The translations under genes were made by a program, and so were the position numbers. DNA of 64,000 nucleotides, taken from Bartonella fuyuanensis. Lineage in GTDB: Bacteria > Pseudomonadota > Alphaproteobacteria > Rhizobiales > Rhizobiaceae. The first letter of the stretch is position 1, and the number at the start of each line of letters is the position of its first letter. The DNA is taken from positions 124,001-188,000 of the forward strand of contig NZ_JACIFE010000001.1 of NCBI RefSeq assembly GCF_014197255.1. The letters are read 5' to 3'. Below the pieces are notes generated by a model, which was not told the DNA's origin, made no database searches, and saw nothing but the letters and a program-made list of their open reading frames with translations. Positions 47,942-58,142 of this stretch are shown piece by piece.

Positions 47942-49042
47942 ATGATGATAAAAACTCCCTATTATCTTATAGACAAATCAAAACTCATCAAAAATATGCA
48001 AACAATTTCTCGTTTACGGGAAATGTCAGGAGCAAAAATTTTGCTTGCTTTGAAATGTTTTGCCACATGGAGTGTTTTTGATTTAATGTCTGAGTTCATG
48101 GATGGAACCACATCATCATCTCTTTATGAACTGCGTTTAGGAAAAGAAAAATTTGGCAAAGAAACCCATGCCTATTCGGTTGCTTGGGCCGATCATGAAA
48201 TTAATGAAACCTGTAGTTATGCAGATAAAATTATCTTTAACTCAATCCAACAGCTTCAACGATTTTCTGATGCAACAAAAACCATTCAACGAGGTCTAAG
48301 ATTAAATCCGGGAATGAGTGCATCGAATTTTGATCTTGCCAATCCATCACGTCCTTTTAGTCGTCTAGGAGAAACAAACCAAAGTGCCATTAAAGAAGTT
48401 CTACCGCTCATCAATGGCTTGATGATCCATAACAATTGCGAGAATACTGATTTTAATCTTTTTAACCAAATGCTAAATCATATGGAAGAAAAATTTTCAG
48501 AGCTTTTTTCTGCCATTGACTGGATAAGCCTTGGTGGTGGAATCCATTTTACAGCTGAAAATTATCCTCTAGAAACTTTCGCTGAACGCTTAAAATGCTT
48601 TTCCAAAACCTACGGTGTCACTCTTTTTCTGGAACCAGGAGAAGCCGCTATTACCCAAAGCACCACCTTGGAAGTAAGTGTTCTTGATACATTGTATAAT
48701 CAAAAGAATCTTGCCATTGTTGACAGCTCAATTGAAGCACATATGCTCGACCTTCTCATTTATCGTGAAAATGCCAAATTAGAACCCAATCAAGGAGAAT
48801 ACGAGATTATGGTTTGTGGAAAATCCTGTCTTGCTGGTGATGTTTTTGGAACATTTCAGTTTCCAAAACCTCTTAAAATAGGAGATAGATTGTCCTTTCA
48901 AGATGCAGCAGGTTATACAATGGTCAAGAAAAATTGGTTTAATGGTCTTACAATGCCTGCTATTGTTCTCAAAGAATGTGATGGTACTTTAACACTGCAA
49001 CGCCAATTTACCTATAACGATTATCAAGAAAGTCTTTCATAA
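47942..49042 (+). CDS. nspC: Carboxynorspermidine/carboxyspermidine decarboxylase
   Basis: Removes the carboxyl group from carboxynorspermidine or carboxyspermidine, the last step of the alternative polyamine route. The 366-residue PLP enzyme is of fold III, related to LysA and ornithine decarboxylases. It has the Schiff-base lysine in LLALKCFATW (K near 39), the phosphate-binding WISLGGGIHF near 200, FLEPGEA near 238, and the catalytic cysteine in CGKSCLAGD near 300. The start is the first of two adjacent ATG codons, after AAAAAAGAATG. It precedes the dehydrogenase gene by 53 bases; together they make the aminopropyl-transfer-free pathway. Confidence 0.92.
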   Translation: MMIKTPYYLIDKSKLIKNMQTISRLREMSGAKILLALKCFATWSVFDLMSEFMDGTTSSSLYELRLGKEKFGKETHAYSVAWADHEINETCSYADKIIFNSIQQLQRFSDATKTIQRGLRLNPGMSASNFDLANPSRPFSRLGETNQSAIKEVLPLINGLMIHNNCENTDFNLFNQMLNHMEEKFSELFSAIDWISLGGGIHFTAENYPLETFAERLKCFSKTYGVTLFLEPGEAAITQSTTLEVSVLDTLYNQKNLAIVDSSIEAHMLDLLIYRENAKLEPNQGEYEIMVCGKSCLAGDVFGTFQFPKPLKIGDRLSFQDAAGYTMVKKNWFNGLTMPAIVLKECDGTLTLQRQFTYNDYQESLS

Positions 49043-49095
49043 AGATAACCATAAAAGACGTCATACAACAGTATTAAAAAGGAGATGAACCTAGA

Positions 49096-50334
49096 ATGAA
49101 AAAAAATATTCTCATTATTGGTGCTGGAGGTGTTGCACAAGTTGTTGCACACAAATGTGCTCAAAATAACGATATTCTTGGTGAAATTCATATTGCTTCA
49201 CGCACACTCAAAAAATGCGAAGCAATCATTGCTTCTATTAGAGAAAAAAACGCAATGAAAGAACAAAGTGTTCTCAAAAGCCATAAACTCAATGCAATGA
49301 ATGTAGAAGAAACTGCAGAGCTCATCCAAAAGACCAAATGCGAAATTGTCATTAATGTTGGTTCCGCCTTTCTTAATATGTCTGTTCTTTCAGCTTGCAT
49401 CGAAACCAAATGCGCTTATATCGATACTGCCATCCACGAAGACCCTCTTAAAATTTGTGAAACGCCCCCCTGGTACGGTAATTATGAATGGCCACGGCGT
49501 CAAGAATGTGAAAAAGCTGGTATCACTGCTATTTTAGGGGCTGGCTTTGATCCAGGTGTCGTTAATGCTTATGCAGCATTAGCCCACAAATATTATTTTG
49601 ATAAAATCACAGACATCGATATTATCGATATTAATGCTGGAGATCATGGGCGTTGGTTTGCTACAAATTTTGATCCGGAAATTAACTTCCGTGAATTTAC
49701 AGGACAAGTATGGTCATGGCAAAATAAAAAGTGGACTTCTAATAAAATGTTTGAAGTCAACCATATATGGGACCTTCCCGTTGTCGGAAAACAAAAAGCC
49801 TATTTGACAGGACATGACGAAATTCATTCACTGTCTAAAAATCTTGATGTTCAAAATATCCGCTTCTGGATGGGATTTAGTGAACATTATATTACTGTTT
49901 TTACCGTTTTGAAAAATCTTGGTCTCTTATCCGAACAACCCATTAAAACAGCAGAAGGACAACAGGTTGTCCCGTTAAAAGTTGTAAAAGCTGTCTTACC
50001 TGACCCCTCCTCTCTCGCTCCAAACTACACAGGAAAAACCTGTATTGGAGATTTTATTAAAGGCAAAAAAGATGGAAAATCAAGAGAAATTTTTATCTAT
50101 AACATAGCCGATCACAAACAAGCTTTTCATGAAACCAGAGCACAAGGCATTTCCTATACAGCTGGTGTACCAGCAGTTGCAACTGCCCTTCTCATTGCTA
50201 CAGGTGAATGGGATATTAAAACTATGGCTAACGTAGAGGAATTACCGCCCCTCCCTTTCCTTAAATATCTTGATCATATGGGACTTCCCACCTTTATAAG
50301 AGAACAACAAGAGGATAAAAAATTACAATTTTAA
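49096..50334 (+). CDS. Carboxynorspermidine/carboxyspermidine dehydrogenase (saccharopine dehydrogenase family)
   Basis: Condenses aspartate semialdehyde with putrescine or diaminopropane and reduces the imine, giving carboxyspermidine or carboxynorspermidine. The 412-residue protein begins with a Rossmann motif IIGAGGVAQVVAHKCAQN. It continues with the saccharopine dehydrogenase-like segments INVGSAFLNMSVLSACIETKC and AILGAGFDPGVVNAY, and ends in a C-terminal domain with SYTAGVPAVATALLIA. GGAGATG lies before the ATG. Pairing with nspC defines the pathway; spermidine is the likely product, as in other alphaproteobacteria. Confidence 0.9.
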   Translation: MKKNILIIGAGGVAQVVAHKCAQNNDILGEIHIASRTLKKCEAIIASIREKNAMKEQSVLKSHKLNAMNVEETAELIQKTKCEIVINVGSAFLNMSVLSACIETKCAYIDTAIHEDPLKICETPPWYGNYEWPRRQECEKAGITAILGAGFDPGVVNAYAALAHKYYFDKITDIDIIDINAGDHGRWFATNFDPEINFREFTGQVWSWQNKKWTSNKMFEVNHIWDLPVVGKQKAYLTGHDEIHSLSKNLDVQNIRFWMGFSEHYITVFTVLKNLGLLSEQPIKTAEGQQVVPLKVVKAVLPDPSSLAPNYTGKTCIGDFIKGKKDGKSREIFIYNIADHKQAFHETRAQGISYTAGVPAVATALLIATGEWDIKTMANVEELPPLPFLKYLDHMGLPTFIREQQEDKKLQF

Positions 50335-51397
50335 ATTTATCCTAGAGAATATAATCTCGATTTTTTAAGTTATCACAAAACCAATTAATAAAAACAAAAT
50401 TAATATTTTCACGTAATTATGTTTTTGCAAAAACTCTTTAGTTATTCACTCTATTTAAGTAGCAACGCGATTTCTTAACAACCTTTAAAATTAACACATC
50501 ATCATTTTAAGACATTACAAAAAATTACCAAAAGAACAGAAAGATAAAAAATTGATTTAATCACACTATATAATTTACTATTGTTATCAAATAGTATCAT
50601 AAACAAAAATATTACTCTTTAAAAAAGAGTGATGTTTTATAAGTTTTTTTATGACTATTTTCATCCTCAACCTATGCCAACTATTAAACAATTCTATTTT
50701 TTTGAGAAAACTCCTTTTTGTACATATTTCATCATCATATACAACATATTAATTTATAATGATAAATTATATTTTAAACTTGAATCATAACGCCCAATCT
50801 TATAAGATCCTCTCATAATAATTTTCCTCACATTGAATTAATTAAATTTTTTATCTGTAAATCACAAGCAAAGCTAGCATATAAGTAAAAAACGATAAAA
50901 TAAATAAAATTTTCTCTTATGAAACCTCTCAAATAATTAAAAAGCTTTAGCAATACTGAAGAATGGAAAAATATATGATAGTGCCAGCACGCACTTTTCT
51001 TAAACGTAACGATGATAGTGCATAGTGATCTTATTACACTCCACGAAGGTCTTTATAGTTATACCACTCACAAACATCATCGACGGAATAGCCCTCTTAG
51101 ATTTTCCTTAAAACAAAACTCACAAATAAGCTTACACAACAAACCGTGCCCTGAATATTTCATCACACTATAAAAACACCTTTATATGTAAATTTTTATC
51201 TAGATAAAATATCACCACTCTAAATGATAAGCTTTTACAGCATCGCATAATAATCAATCAAAACAACACAACTGAAATCGAAAACAATAATTAATGGAAA
51301 GCATACAACATTCTATGAAATATCTCACACTATTAATTTTATTCCTTCTAAAGTATTGTTGACATGCTTCACAAATATTTACTGCCCTCTGCACCTT
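50335..51397. other. Long intergenic region with a dispersed repeat
   Basis: 1.06 kb between convergent genes. Positions 50335-50740 and 51130-51397 contain nothing I can name. Repeat copy 7 occupies roughly 50745-51130. Because both neighbours end here, no promoter is needed. Confidence 0.55.
50745..51130 (+). repeat. Dispersed intergenic repeat, copy 7 (long form)
   Basis: Ordered words: ATATTAATTTATAATGATAAA, AATCATAACGCCCAATCT, CACATTGAATTAATTAAA, AATCACAAGCAAAGC, then TCTCTTATGAAACCTCTC. It ends with AGCAATACTGAAGAATGG and ATGATAGTGCC, then a decayed right arm. It shows both the left part known from copies 2 and 5 and the right part known from copies 1, 3 and 4, so it helps join them into one unit of roughly 350 bases. 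Confidence 0.6.
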
Positions 51398-52804
51398 TTA
51401 AATATGAAGCGGTTTAGAAAATGTCGCTAAAGCTGCTTCACGCACAGCTTCTGATAAGGTAGGATGTGCATGACAACAGCGTCCTAAATCTTCTGATGAA
51501 CCACCAAATTCCATTAAAACTGCAATTTCATGGATCATTTCGCCAGCACCAAACCCAAGGATATGTCCCCCTAGCACCCGATCTGTTTTTTTATCAGAAA
51601 GAATTTTCACAAATCCATTACTTTTTTGCATCGCACGTGCTCGTCCATTGGCCATAAACGGAAATTTACCCACATTGTATTCAATACCAGCAATTTTTAG
51701 TTCTTCTTCTGTTCTTCCTACACTCGCAATTTCTGGCTCTGTATAAACAACACTAGGAATAACATCAAAATTAACATGGCCTTTCTGACCCGCCAAAATT
51801 TCTGCCACAGCAACGCCTTCTTCCTCTGCTTTATGAGCTAACATTGGACCTTTTACAACATCACCAATTGCGTAAATTCCTGGAACATTTGTCTGCCAAT
51901 TAGCATTAATTTCAACAAAACCACGTTCATCCAACTGAACACCCGCTTCTTGTAAACCAAGCCCCTCCGTATATGGAGAACGTCCAGTTGCAATGAGCAC
52001 AACATCAGCCTCCAAAGTTTCAACCTCACCGCCTTTGATAGTTTTAAATCTCACCTGAGCCGTTGAGAGAGACTGTGTAATTGCTGTCACCTTTGCACCA
52101 ATTTTATATTCAATTCCTTGTTTTTCCATTAAATTCTGAAATTGTCGTGAAACCTCACCATCCATTGATCCCAGAACTTTATTAAGATATTCAATAATAG
52201 TGACTTTAGCCCCTAAACGGCTCCAAACGGATCCAAGCTCTGAACCAATAACACCAGCCCCCACGATAATCATACGCGCTGGCACTTTTTCAAGTGAAAG
52301 TGCCCCTGTAGAAGAGACAATTGTCTTTTCATCAATTGCAACATTCACCCCTGGAATACCGGAACTCTCTGAACCTGTAGCAATAATAATATTTTTTGTT
52401 TCAATCGTTTGTTTATTACCATCTCTTGCAACAACTTCCACATGCCCCGCACTTAAAATTTTAGCTGCTCCCCAGAAAGTATCAACTTTATTTTTTTTCA
52501 TCAAAAAAGAAATACCACTTGTATTGGCTGTCACCACAGCTTTCTTATGAACCATCATTTGTTCAAGATTAAGCTTAGATTTCCCAATAGAAATACCAAG
52601 CATTTCAAAACCATGTTGGGTTTCAGCAAATACTTCTGAAGCATGCAACAACGCTTTAGAAGGAATACAACCAACATTGAGACATGTTCCTCCTAATGTC
52701 GTACGTTTTTCAACAATCGCTACTTTAAGTCCTAATTGTGCCGCTTTTATTGCTGCTACATAACCACCAGGACCCGCTCCGATCACAACCAAATCATAAG
52801 ACAT
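51398..52804 (-). CDS. lpdA: Dihydrolipoamide dehydrogenase (E3)
   Basis: Reoxidises lipoamide of 2-oxo acid dehydrogenases using FAD and NAD. The 468-residue enzyme has the N-terminal FAD motif IGAGPGGYVAAIKAAQLG, the redox pair C41 and C46 in GGTCLNVGCIPSK, and the NAD motif IVGAGVIGSELGSVWSRLG near 180. AIGDVV lies near 315, and the C-terminal active-site histidine is in CHAHPTLSE. It is the last gene of the sucA-sucB-lpdA group, so it most likely serves 2-oxoglutarate dehydrogenase. Confidence 0.96.
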   Translation of the reverse strand: MSYDLVVIGAGPGGYVAAIKAAQLGLKVAIVEKRTTLGGTCLNVGCIPSKALLHASEVFAETQHGFEMLGISIGKSKLNLEQMMVHKKAVVTANTSGISFLMKKNKVDTFWGAAKILSAGHVEVVARDGNKQTIETKNIIIATGSESSGIPGVNVAIDEKTIVSSTGALSLEKVPARMIIVGAGVIGSELGSVWSRLGAKVTIIEYLNKVLGSMDGEVSRQFQNLMEKQGIEYKIGAKVTAITQSLSTAQVRFKTIKGGEVETLEADVVLIATGRSPYTEGLGLQEAGVQLDERGFVEINANWQTNVPGIYAIGDVVKGPMLAHKAEEEGVAVAEILAGQKGHVNFDVIPSVVYTEPEIASVGRTEEELKIAGIEYNVGKFPFMANGRARAMQKSNGFVKILSDKKTDRVLGGHILGFGAGEMIHEIAVLMEFGGSSEDLGRCCHAHPTLSEAVREAALATFSKPLHI

Positions 52805-52835
52805 CCGCTTCTCCTTTCATTCTAAAAACTGTATT

Positions 52836-54038
52836 TTACAAGTCAAGAACAAGGCGTTCCGGATCTTCTAAACTTTCCTTAACACGAACAAGGAAAGTTA
52901 CAGCTTCTTGACCATCTACAATACGGTGATCATAAGAAAGTGCTAAATACATCATGGGACGGATCACAACTTGGCCCTCAACAACCATTGCTCGCTCTTT
53001 AATCGCGTGCATTCCCAAAATACCAGATTGTGGAGCATTTAAAATCGGTGTTGACATCAACGACCCATACACGCCACCATTGGTAATAGTAAAAGTTCCA
53101 CCTTGCATATCAGAAACAGCTAATTTTCCATCACGTGCAAGACGCCCCAAACGACCGATCTCTTTTTCAATCTCTGCCAATGACATTTGATCTGCATCAC
53201 GCACCACTGGAACGACAAGTCCTTTATTCGTTCCAACAGCAATTCCAACATTGACATAATTTTTATAAACAAGATCTGCTCCATCAATTTCAGCATTAAC
53301 AGCAGGAAGTTCTTTTAATGCGTGACAAACAGCTTTAGTAAAAAAACCCATAAAACCAAGTTTAACACCATGTTTCTTTTCAAAAAGGTCTTTATAACGC
53401 TTGCGCAAATTTATCACCGCCGACATGTCAACCTCATTAAATGTTGTTAACATCGCTGCTACATTTTGCGCATCTTTAAGACGGCGAGCAATTGTTTGAC
53501 GCAATTTCGTCATACGAACCCGCTCTTCACGTATTTCTTGAACAGGAGTTACCACAGAACTCACCACTGAGGAAGAAGGTGCAGGAGAACTTGCCCTTTG
53601 TTCTAATCCACCAAGAACATCCTCTTTAAGAATTTGTCCACGTTTTCCAGAACCTGAAATATCGCTTTTTGCAATATTATTTTCAGCCATTAATTTTGCT
53701 GCTGAAGGTGAAGGAGGCATTGTATTGCTCGAAATAGGCTTATCCAATTCAGATGAAATCACTGGAATAGGTGTAGCAGAAGGAGAAAATGATTGGGAGA
53801 CACCAGCCTCCACTAATCCTAAAATAGCACTCACTTCAACCGTATCGCCTGCTTTTGCAATGATTTCAGATAATTTTCCTGCAACAGGAGAAGGAACTTC
53901 AACTGTTACCTTATCAGTTTCTAATTCAACTAAAGGCTCATCCATAGCGACAACTTCGCCAAGTTTTTTAAACCATTTGCCAACCGTTGCTTCGGTAACC
54001 GATTCGCCTAAAATAGGAACACGGATTTCAGTAGTCAT
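52836..54038 (-). CDS. sucB: Dihydrolipoyl succinyltransferase (E2 of 2-oxoglutarate dehydrogenase)
   Basis: The 400-residue E2 core subunit transfers the succinyl group to CoA. The lipoyl domain (1-80) has the lipoylated K43 in ETDKVTVE. A serine/proline linker follows. The small subunit-binding domain (about 108-145) contains [14 protein letters not shown]. The catalytic domain (from about 170) ends with [11 protein letters not shown], holding the active-site histidine. Domains are complete and length is normal. It sits 33 bases after sucA and 31 before lpdA. Confidence 0.96.
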   Translation of the reverse strand: MTTEIRVPILGESVTEATVGKWFKKLGEVVAMDEPLVELETDKVTVEVPSPVAGKLSEIIAKAGDTVEVSAILGLVEAGVSQSFSPSATPIPVISSELDKPISSNTMPPSPSAAKLMAENNIAKSDISGSGKRGQILKEDVLGGLEQRASSPAPSSSVVSSVVTPVQEIREERVRMTKLRQTIARRLKDAQNVAAMLTTFNEVDMSAVINLRKRYKDLFEKKHGVKLGFMGFFTKAVCHALKELPAVNAEIDGADLVYKNYVNVGIAVGTNKGLVVPVVRDADQMSLAEIEKEIGRLGRLARDGKLAVSDMQGGTFTITNGGVYGSLMSTPILNAPQSGILGMHAIKERAMVVEGQVVIRPMMYLALSYDHRIVDGQEAVTFLVRVKESLEDPERLVLDL

Positions 54039-54071
54039 AATATTTTTCCATATATTCAGAGTAGTAATAAA

Positions 54072-57071
54072 TTAAGAACCTAACGCGTCTTTAAGAAACG
54101 CAGCCAATTGTTCAAGATGTTTCACCATTAACCCAGAGGCTGGTGATGCACTCGCAGGACGTCCTGCATAACGAACACGTGAATATTGCGCATTAATATG
54201 CGTCAAAACCCATTCCAAATAAGGCTCAATAAATGACCAAGCCCCCATGTTTTTTGGTTCCTCTTGACACCAAAAAATTTCTGCCTGCAAAAAGCGCGAC
54301 AACACATTTACCAAAACTTTTGCAGGAAAAGGATAAAGCTGTTCAACGCGAAGGAGATAAACATCATCGATACCCTTTTTTTCACGTTCTTCATAAAGAT
54401 CGTAATAAACCTTACCTGTACAAAGAACGACGCGACGAATTTTATTATCTTTCTGCAACTTAACGACAGAATCTTGAAGACATTCTGCATCATCAAACAA
54501 CACACGACGGAAACTTGTTTCTGGTCCCATTTCATTGAGAAGCGAAACAGCCCGTTTATGACGTAAAAGTGACTTCGGTGTCATCAAAATCAATGGCTTA
54601 CGGAAATCACGCTTAATTTGTCGACGCAAAATATGAAAATAATTTGCGGGAGTTGTACAATTAGCAACCTGCATATTATCTTCCGCACAAAGTTGAAGAA
54701 ACCGTTCTAAACGTGCTGAAGAGTGCTCCGGTCCTTGTCCTTCAAAACCATGAGGCAATAAACACACAAGACCAGACATACGAAGCCATTTACGCTCTGC
54801 AGATGAAATAAATTGATCAAAAATAACCTGTGCACCATTCGAAAAATCACCAAATTGTGCCTCCCAAAGTGTTAATCCTCGTGGTTCAGCAAGCGAATAT
54901 CCATATTCAAAACCAAGGACAGCTTCTTCAGAAAGCATAGAATTAACAACTTCATAAAGAGCTTGCCCTTTTTGTAAATGATTCAAAGGAATATAGCGTG
55001 TTTCATTCTCTTGGTCATAAAGAACTGAATGACGTTGTGAAAAAGTTCCACGTTCAACATCCTCACCGGAAAGACGAACCGGTGCTCCTTCCAAACAAAG
55101 TGAACCAAAAGCTAAAGCTTCAGCAGTTGCCCAATCAACATCTTCACCGGTTTCAAAAATTTTAGCACGGTTGTTTAAAAAACGCTGAATGGTTCTGTGA
55201 ACATGAAAATCTGCTGGAACTTCGACAAGTTTTTGACCTATTTCTTTTAAAGTTTTTAATTCAACGCCCGTTGTTCTAAGATGTTGTTCATCAGCATTAC
55301 TAAAAGCTTTAAGTCCTGTCCAGCTTCCATCAAGCCAATCAGCCTTATTAGGCTTATAAGAAGTACTTGCTTCAAATTCACCCTCAAGCTTATCGTGCCA
55401 CAACTTTTTTTGTTGCTCAATCTCTTCTAAAGTAATCATTCCTTCTGCTACCAGTTGGTCACTATAAAGCTGAAGAGTTGTTTTATGATTACGAATTGCC
55501 TTATACATAAGCGGCTGCGTAAATGAAGGTTCATCACCTTCATTATGCCCATAACGACGATAACAAAACATATCAATGACTACCGGTTTATGGAAAATCT
55601 GACGAAACTCTGTTGCTATTTTTGCAACAAAAACAACAGCCTCAGGATCATCACCATTCACATGGAAAATTGGTGCATCAATCATTTTTGCGACATCTGA
55701 TGGATAAGGTGAAGAACGTGAAAAACGTGGAGCTGTTGTAAATCCAATCTGATTATTGATAATAACATGAAGTGAGCCTGCAACACGATAACCTTTAAGA
55801 CCTGAAAGACCAAAAGTTTCCTGAATAACACCTTGTCCTGCAAACGCAGCATCACCATGAATAAGCAATGGTAGCACTTTTGAACGCTCACTTAATGAGA
55901 GCGAATCAGTATGCATAGATTTCACAAGTTGATCTTGTTTAGCACGCGCTTTTCCCATAACAACTGGATCAACAATCTCAAGATGAGAGGGATTAGCCAA
56001 AAGTGATAAATGAACTTTATTCCCATCAAAATCCAAATCAGCGGTAGTTCCTAAATGATATTTAACATCACCTGATCCCTCTACATCATCAGGCTTATAA
56101 GATCCCCCTTTGAATTCATGAAAAATAGCTCTATGTGGTTTGGCAAGAACTTGTGAAAGAACATTTAAACGACCACGATGTGCCATTCCTAAAATAATTT
56201 CCTGCACCCCTAAAGCACTGCTATATTTAATAATCTGTTCAAGAGCAGGAATAAGCGCTTCACCACCGTCGAGTCCAAAACGCTTTGTACCTTTATATTT
56301 AGTGTCTAAAAATTGTTCAAATCCTTCTGCCTGAATAAGCTTATTCAAAATAGCTTTCTTGTCCTGTTGTGTAAAAGAAAGTTTTTTATCGCGCCCTTCA
56401 ATGCGTTCTTGAAGCCATGCCTTCTGAACTGGATCAGAAATATGCATATATTCCACACCAATTGTTGAACAATAGGTACGATTGAGAATCTCAAGCATTT
56501 GTGGAATAGTTGCATATTCCAACCCTAAAACATTATCAATAAAAATAGGCCGTTCGTAATCAGCAGAAGTAAAACCATAAGCTTCTGGAGAAAGTTCCTT
56601 ATAATCTTCTAATTTTTCCGCTAATTGAAGAGGATCGAGCCGTGCACGAAGATGCCCCCGTGCTCGAAATGCACGAATCATCATAATTGCATGAACAGAA
56701 TCACGCGTTGCACGAATAATATCTTGTTCACTGCAAATCTTGCCTTTTTGTGCAATACCTATTACAGCTTTTTCCTTTAATTTATCACCAAGATATTTTT
56801 CAAGAGAAGACCAATCACCATCAAGAGCAGAAACCAACTCACCACCCGCCTTTAATGGCCAATGATCACGTTGCCATGTTGCTCCTTCAGCATTTTTAAG
56901 AATATCTTCTTTGTTATCATGAAGACCTTCAAAAAAAGCACGCCATTGCGAATCAACACTGGTTGGATCTTTTTCATACTGAGCATAAAGTTGATCTATA
57001 TAAGTCGCATTTCCACCATAAAGAAACGATGTCTGTGCAAAAAGACTATTTATCTCGTCCTGTCTTGCCAT
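54072..57071 (-). CDS. sucA: 2-oxoglutarate dehydrogenase E1 component
   Basis: The thiamine diphosphate-dependent E1 decarboxylates 2-oxoglutarate and reductively succinylates the E2 lipoyl arm. I take the ATG at 57071 (999 residues), because GGAGAGG lies six bases upstream and the family start MARQDEINS.F follows; an in-frame ATG at 57116 would add 15 atypical residues. Visible motifs: FLYGGNATYIDQLY at the N-terminus, GMAHRGRLNVLSQV near 310, HGDAAFAGQG near 410, INNQIGFTT near 445 and the GHNEGDEPSFTQP region near 520. The gene begins a group with sucB and lpdA, separated from sucD by an inverted repeat. Confidence 0.96.
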   Translation of the reverse strand: MARQDEINSLFAQTSFLYGGNATYIDQLYAQYEKDPTSVDSQWRAFFEGLHDNKEDILKNAEGATWQRDHWPLKAGGELVSALDGDWSSLEKYLGDKLKEKAVIGIAQKGKICSEQDIIRATRDSVHAIMMIRAFRARGHLRARLDPLQLAEKLEDYKELSPEAYGFTSADYERPIFIDNVLGLEYATIPQMLEILNRTYCSTIGVEYMHISDPVQKAWLQERIEGRDKKLSFTQQDKKAILNKLIQAEGFEQFLDTKYKGTKRFGLDGGEALIPALEQIIKYSSALGVQEIILGMAHRGRLNVLSQVLAKPHRAIFHEFKGGSYKPDDVEGSGDVKYHLGTTADLDFDGNKVHLSLLANPSHLEIVDPVVMGKARAKQDQLVKSMHTDSLSLSERSKVLPLLIHGDAAFAGQGVIQETFGLSGLKGYRVAGSLHVIINNQIGFTTAPRFSRSSPYPSDVAKMIDAPIFHVNGDDPEAVVFVAKIATEFRQIFHKPVVIDMFCYRRYGHNEGDEPSFTQPLMYKAIRNHKTTLQLYSDQLVAEGMITLEEIEQQKKLWHDKLEGEFEASTSYKPNKADWLDGSWTGLKAFSNADEQHLRTTGVELKTLKEIGQKLVEVPADFHVHRTIQRFLNNRAKIFETGEDVDWATAEALAFGSLCLEGAPVRLSGEDVERGTFSQRHSVLYDQENETRYIPLNHLQKGQALYEVVNSMLSEEAVLGFEYGYSLAEPRGLTLWEAQFGDFSNGAQVIFDQFISSAERKWLRMSGLVCLLPHGFEGQGPEHSSARLERFLQLCAEDNMQVANCTTPANYFHILRRQIKRDFRKPLILMTPKSLLRHKRAVSLLNEMGPETSFRRVLFDDAECLQDSVVKLQKDNKIRRVVLCTGKVYYDLYEEREKKGIDDVYLLRVEQLYPFPAKVLVNVLSRFLQAEIFWCQEEPKNMGAWSFIEPYLEWVLTHINAQYSRVRYAGRPASASPASGLMVKHLEQLAAFLKDALGS

Positions 57072-57187
57072 ATGCCTCTCCGAACATCTATTCCATCTCC
57101 TTCTATCTCTTTTCAACCTTTAAATGCTTACAAAGCAAATGATGGTTCGAATATTCAAAAAATTTTTTCCTTTTTATATTCAAGCTT

Positions 57188-57229
57188 TTTCACCTGAATA
57201 TTAAGAACACATTCTCAATTCAGGTGAAA
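57188..57229. terminator. Perfect 12-bp inverted repeat between sucD and sucA
   Basis: TTTCACCTGAAT (57188-57199) and ATTCAGGTGAAA (57218-57229) form a 12-bp stem with an 18-base loop. It starts eight bases beyond the sucD stop. A T-rich run follows on the plus strand, but both flanking genes lie on the minus strand, where no clear T run follows. It may be a terminator or processing/attenuation element that separates sucCD from sucAB-lpdA expression. Confidence 0.55.
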
Positions 57230-57236
57230 TTTTCTT

Positions 57237-58139
57237 TTAGCCTTTCAAAACTGACATCAAAGTCTTACCTATCTGTGATGGCGAAAAAGACACATGAATC
57301 CCTGCAGATTCCATTGCCGCAATTTTATCTTCTGCTCCACCTTTACCACCAGAAATAACAGCACCAGCATGTCCCATTGTACGTCCTGGAGGAGCCGTAC
57401 GACCAGCAATAAAGCCAACAACTGGCTTTTTACGACCTTTTCTCGCTTCATCTTGCAAAAACTGCGCTGCTTCTTCTTCAGCAGAACCACCAATCTCACC
57501 AATCATAACAATAGACTGGGTTTCATCATCTGCTAAAAACATTTCCAACACATCAATAAATTCAGTACCCTTAACAGGATCACCACCAATCCCTATAGCA
57601 GTCGTTTGCCCAAGACCTTCCTGACTCGTTTGAAAAACTGCTTCATAAGTCAAAGTTCCCGACCGGGAAACAATCCCAACAGAACCTTTTCTAAAAATAG
57701 AACCAGGCATAATACCAATTTTACATTCATTTGGCGTGAGAATACCAGGACAATTAGGACCAATAAGACGAGACTTCGAATTTTCTAAGCGCGCCTTCAC
57801 TTTAACCATATCCATAACGGGAATACCTTCCGTAATACAGATAATTAAACGAACTTCAGCTTCAATAGCTTCTATAATAGCTGCCGCAGCTCCTGCAGGA
57901 GGAACATAAATAACGGAAACATCCGCACCCGTTTTGTCTCTTGCTTCTGCAACACTAGCGAAGATAGGAAGAGTTTCACCTTTTGAACCCTCCCATATTT
58001 CTCCACCCTTTTTAGGATTAACACCACCAACCATTTGCGTACCATGATAAGCAAGCGCCTGTTCTGTATGAAATGTCCCTGTTTTTCCTGTAAGCCCTTG
58101 AACTAGAACCTTTGTCTCTTTATTCACAAGAATCGACAT
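57237..58139 (-). CDS. sucD: Succinyl-CoA synthetase subunit alpha
   Basis: Makes succinate and a nucleoside triphosphate from succinyl-CoA. The 300-residue alpha subunit has the CoA-binding Rossmann domain ([12 protein letters not shown] near the start, [11 protein letters not shown] near 125) and the ligase domain. The phosphohistidine lies in [15 protein letters not shown] near 245. Only three bases separate its start from the sucC stop, so the two subunits are translated together. Confidence 0.97.
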   Translation of the reverse strand: MSILVNKETKVLVQGLTGKTGTFHTEQALAYHGTQMVGGVNPKKGGEIWEGSKGETLPIFASVAEARDKTGADVSVIYVPPAGAAAAIIEAIEAEVRLIICITEGIPVMDMVKVKARLENSKSRLIGPNCPGILTPNECKIGIMPGSIFRKGSVGIVSRSGTLTYEAVFQTSQEGLGQTTAIGIGGDPVKGTEFIDVLEMFLADDETQSIVMIGEIGGSAEEEAAQFLQDEARKGRKKPVVGFIAGRTAPPGRTMGHAGAVISGGKGGAEDKIAAMESAGIHVSFSPSQIGKTLMSVLKG

Positions 58140-58142
58140 CGC

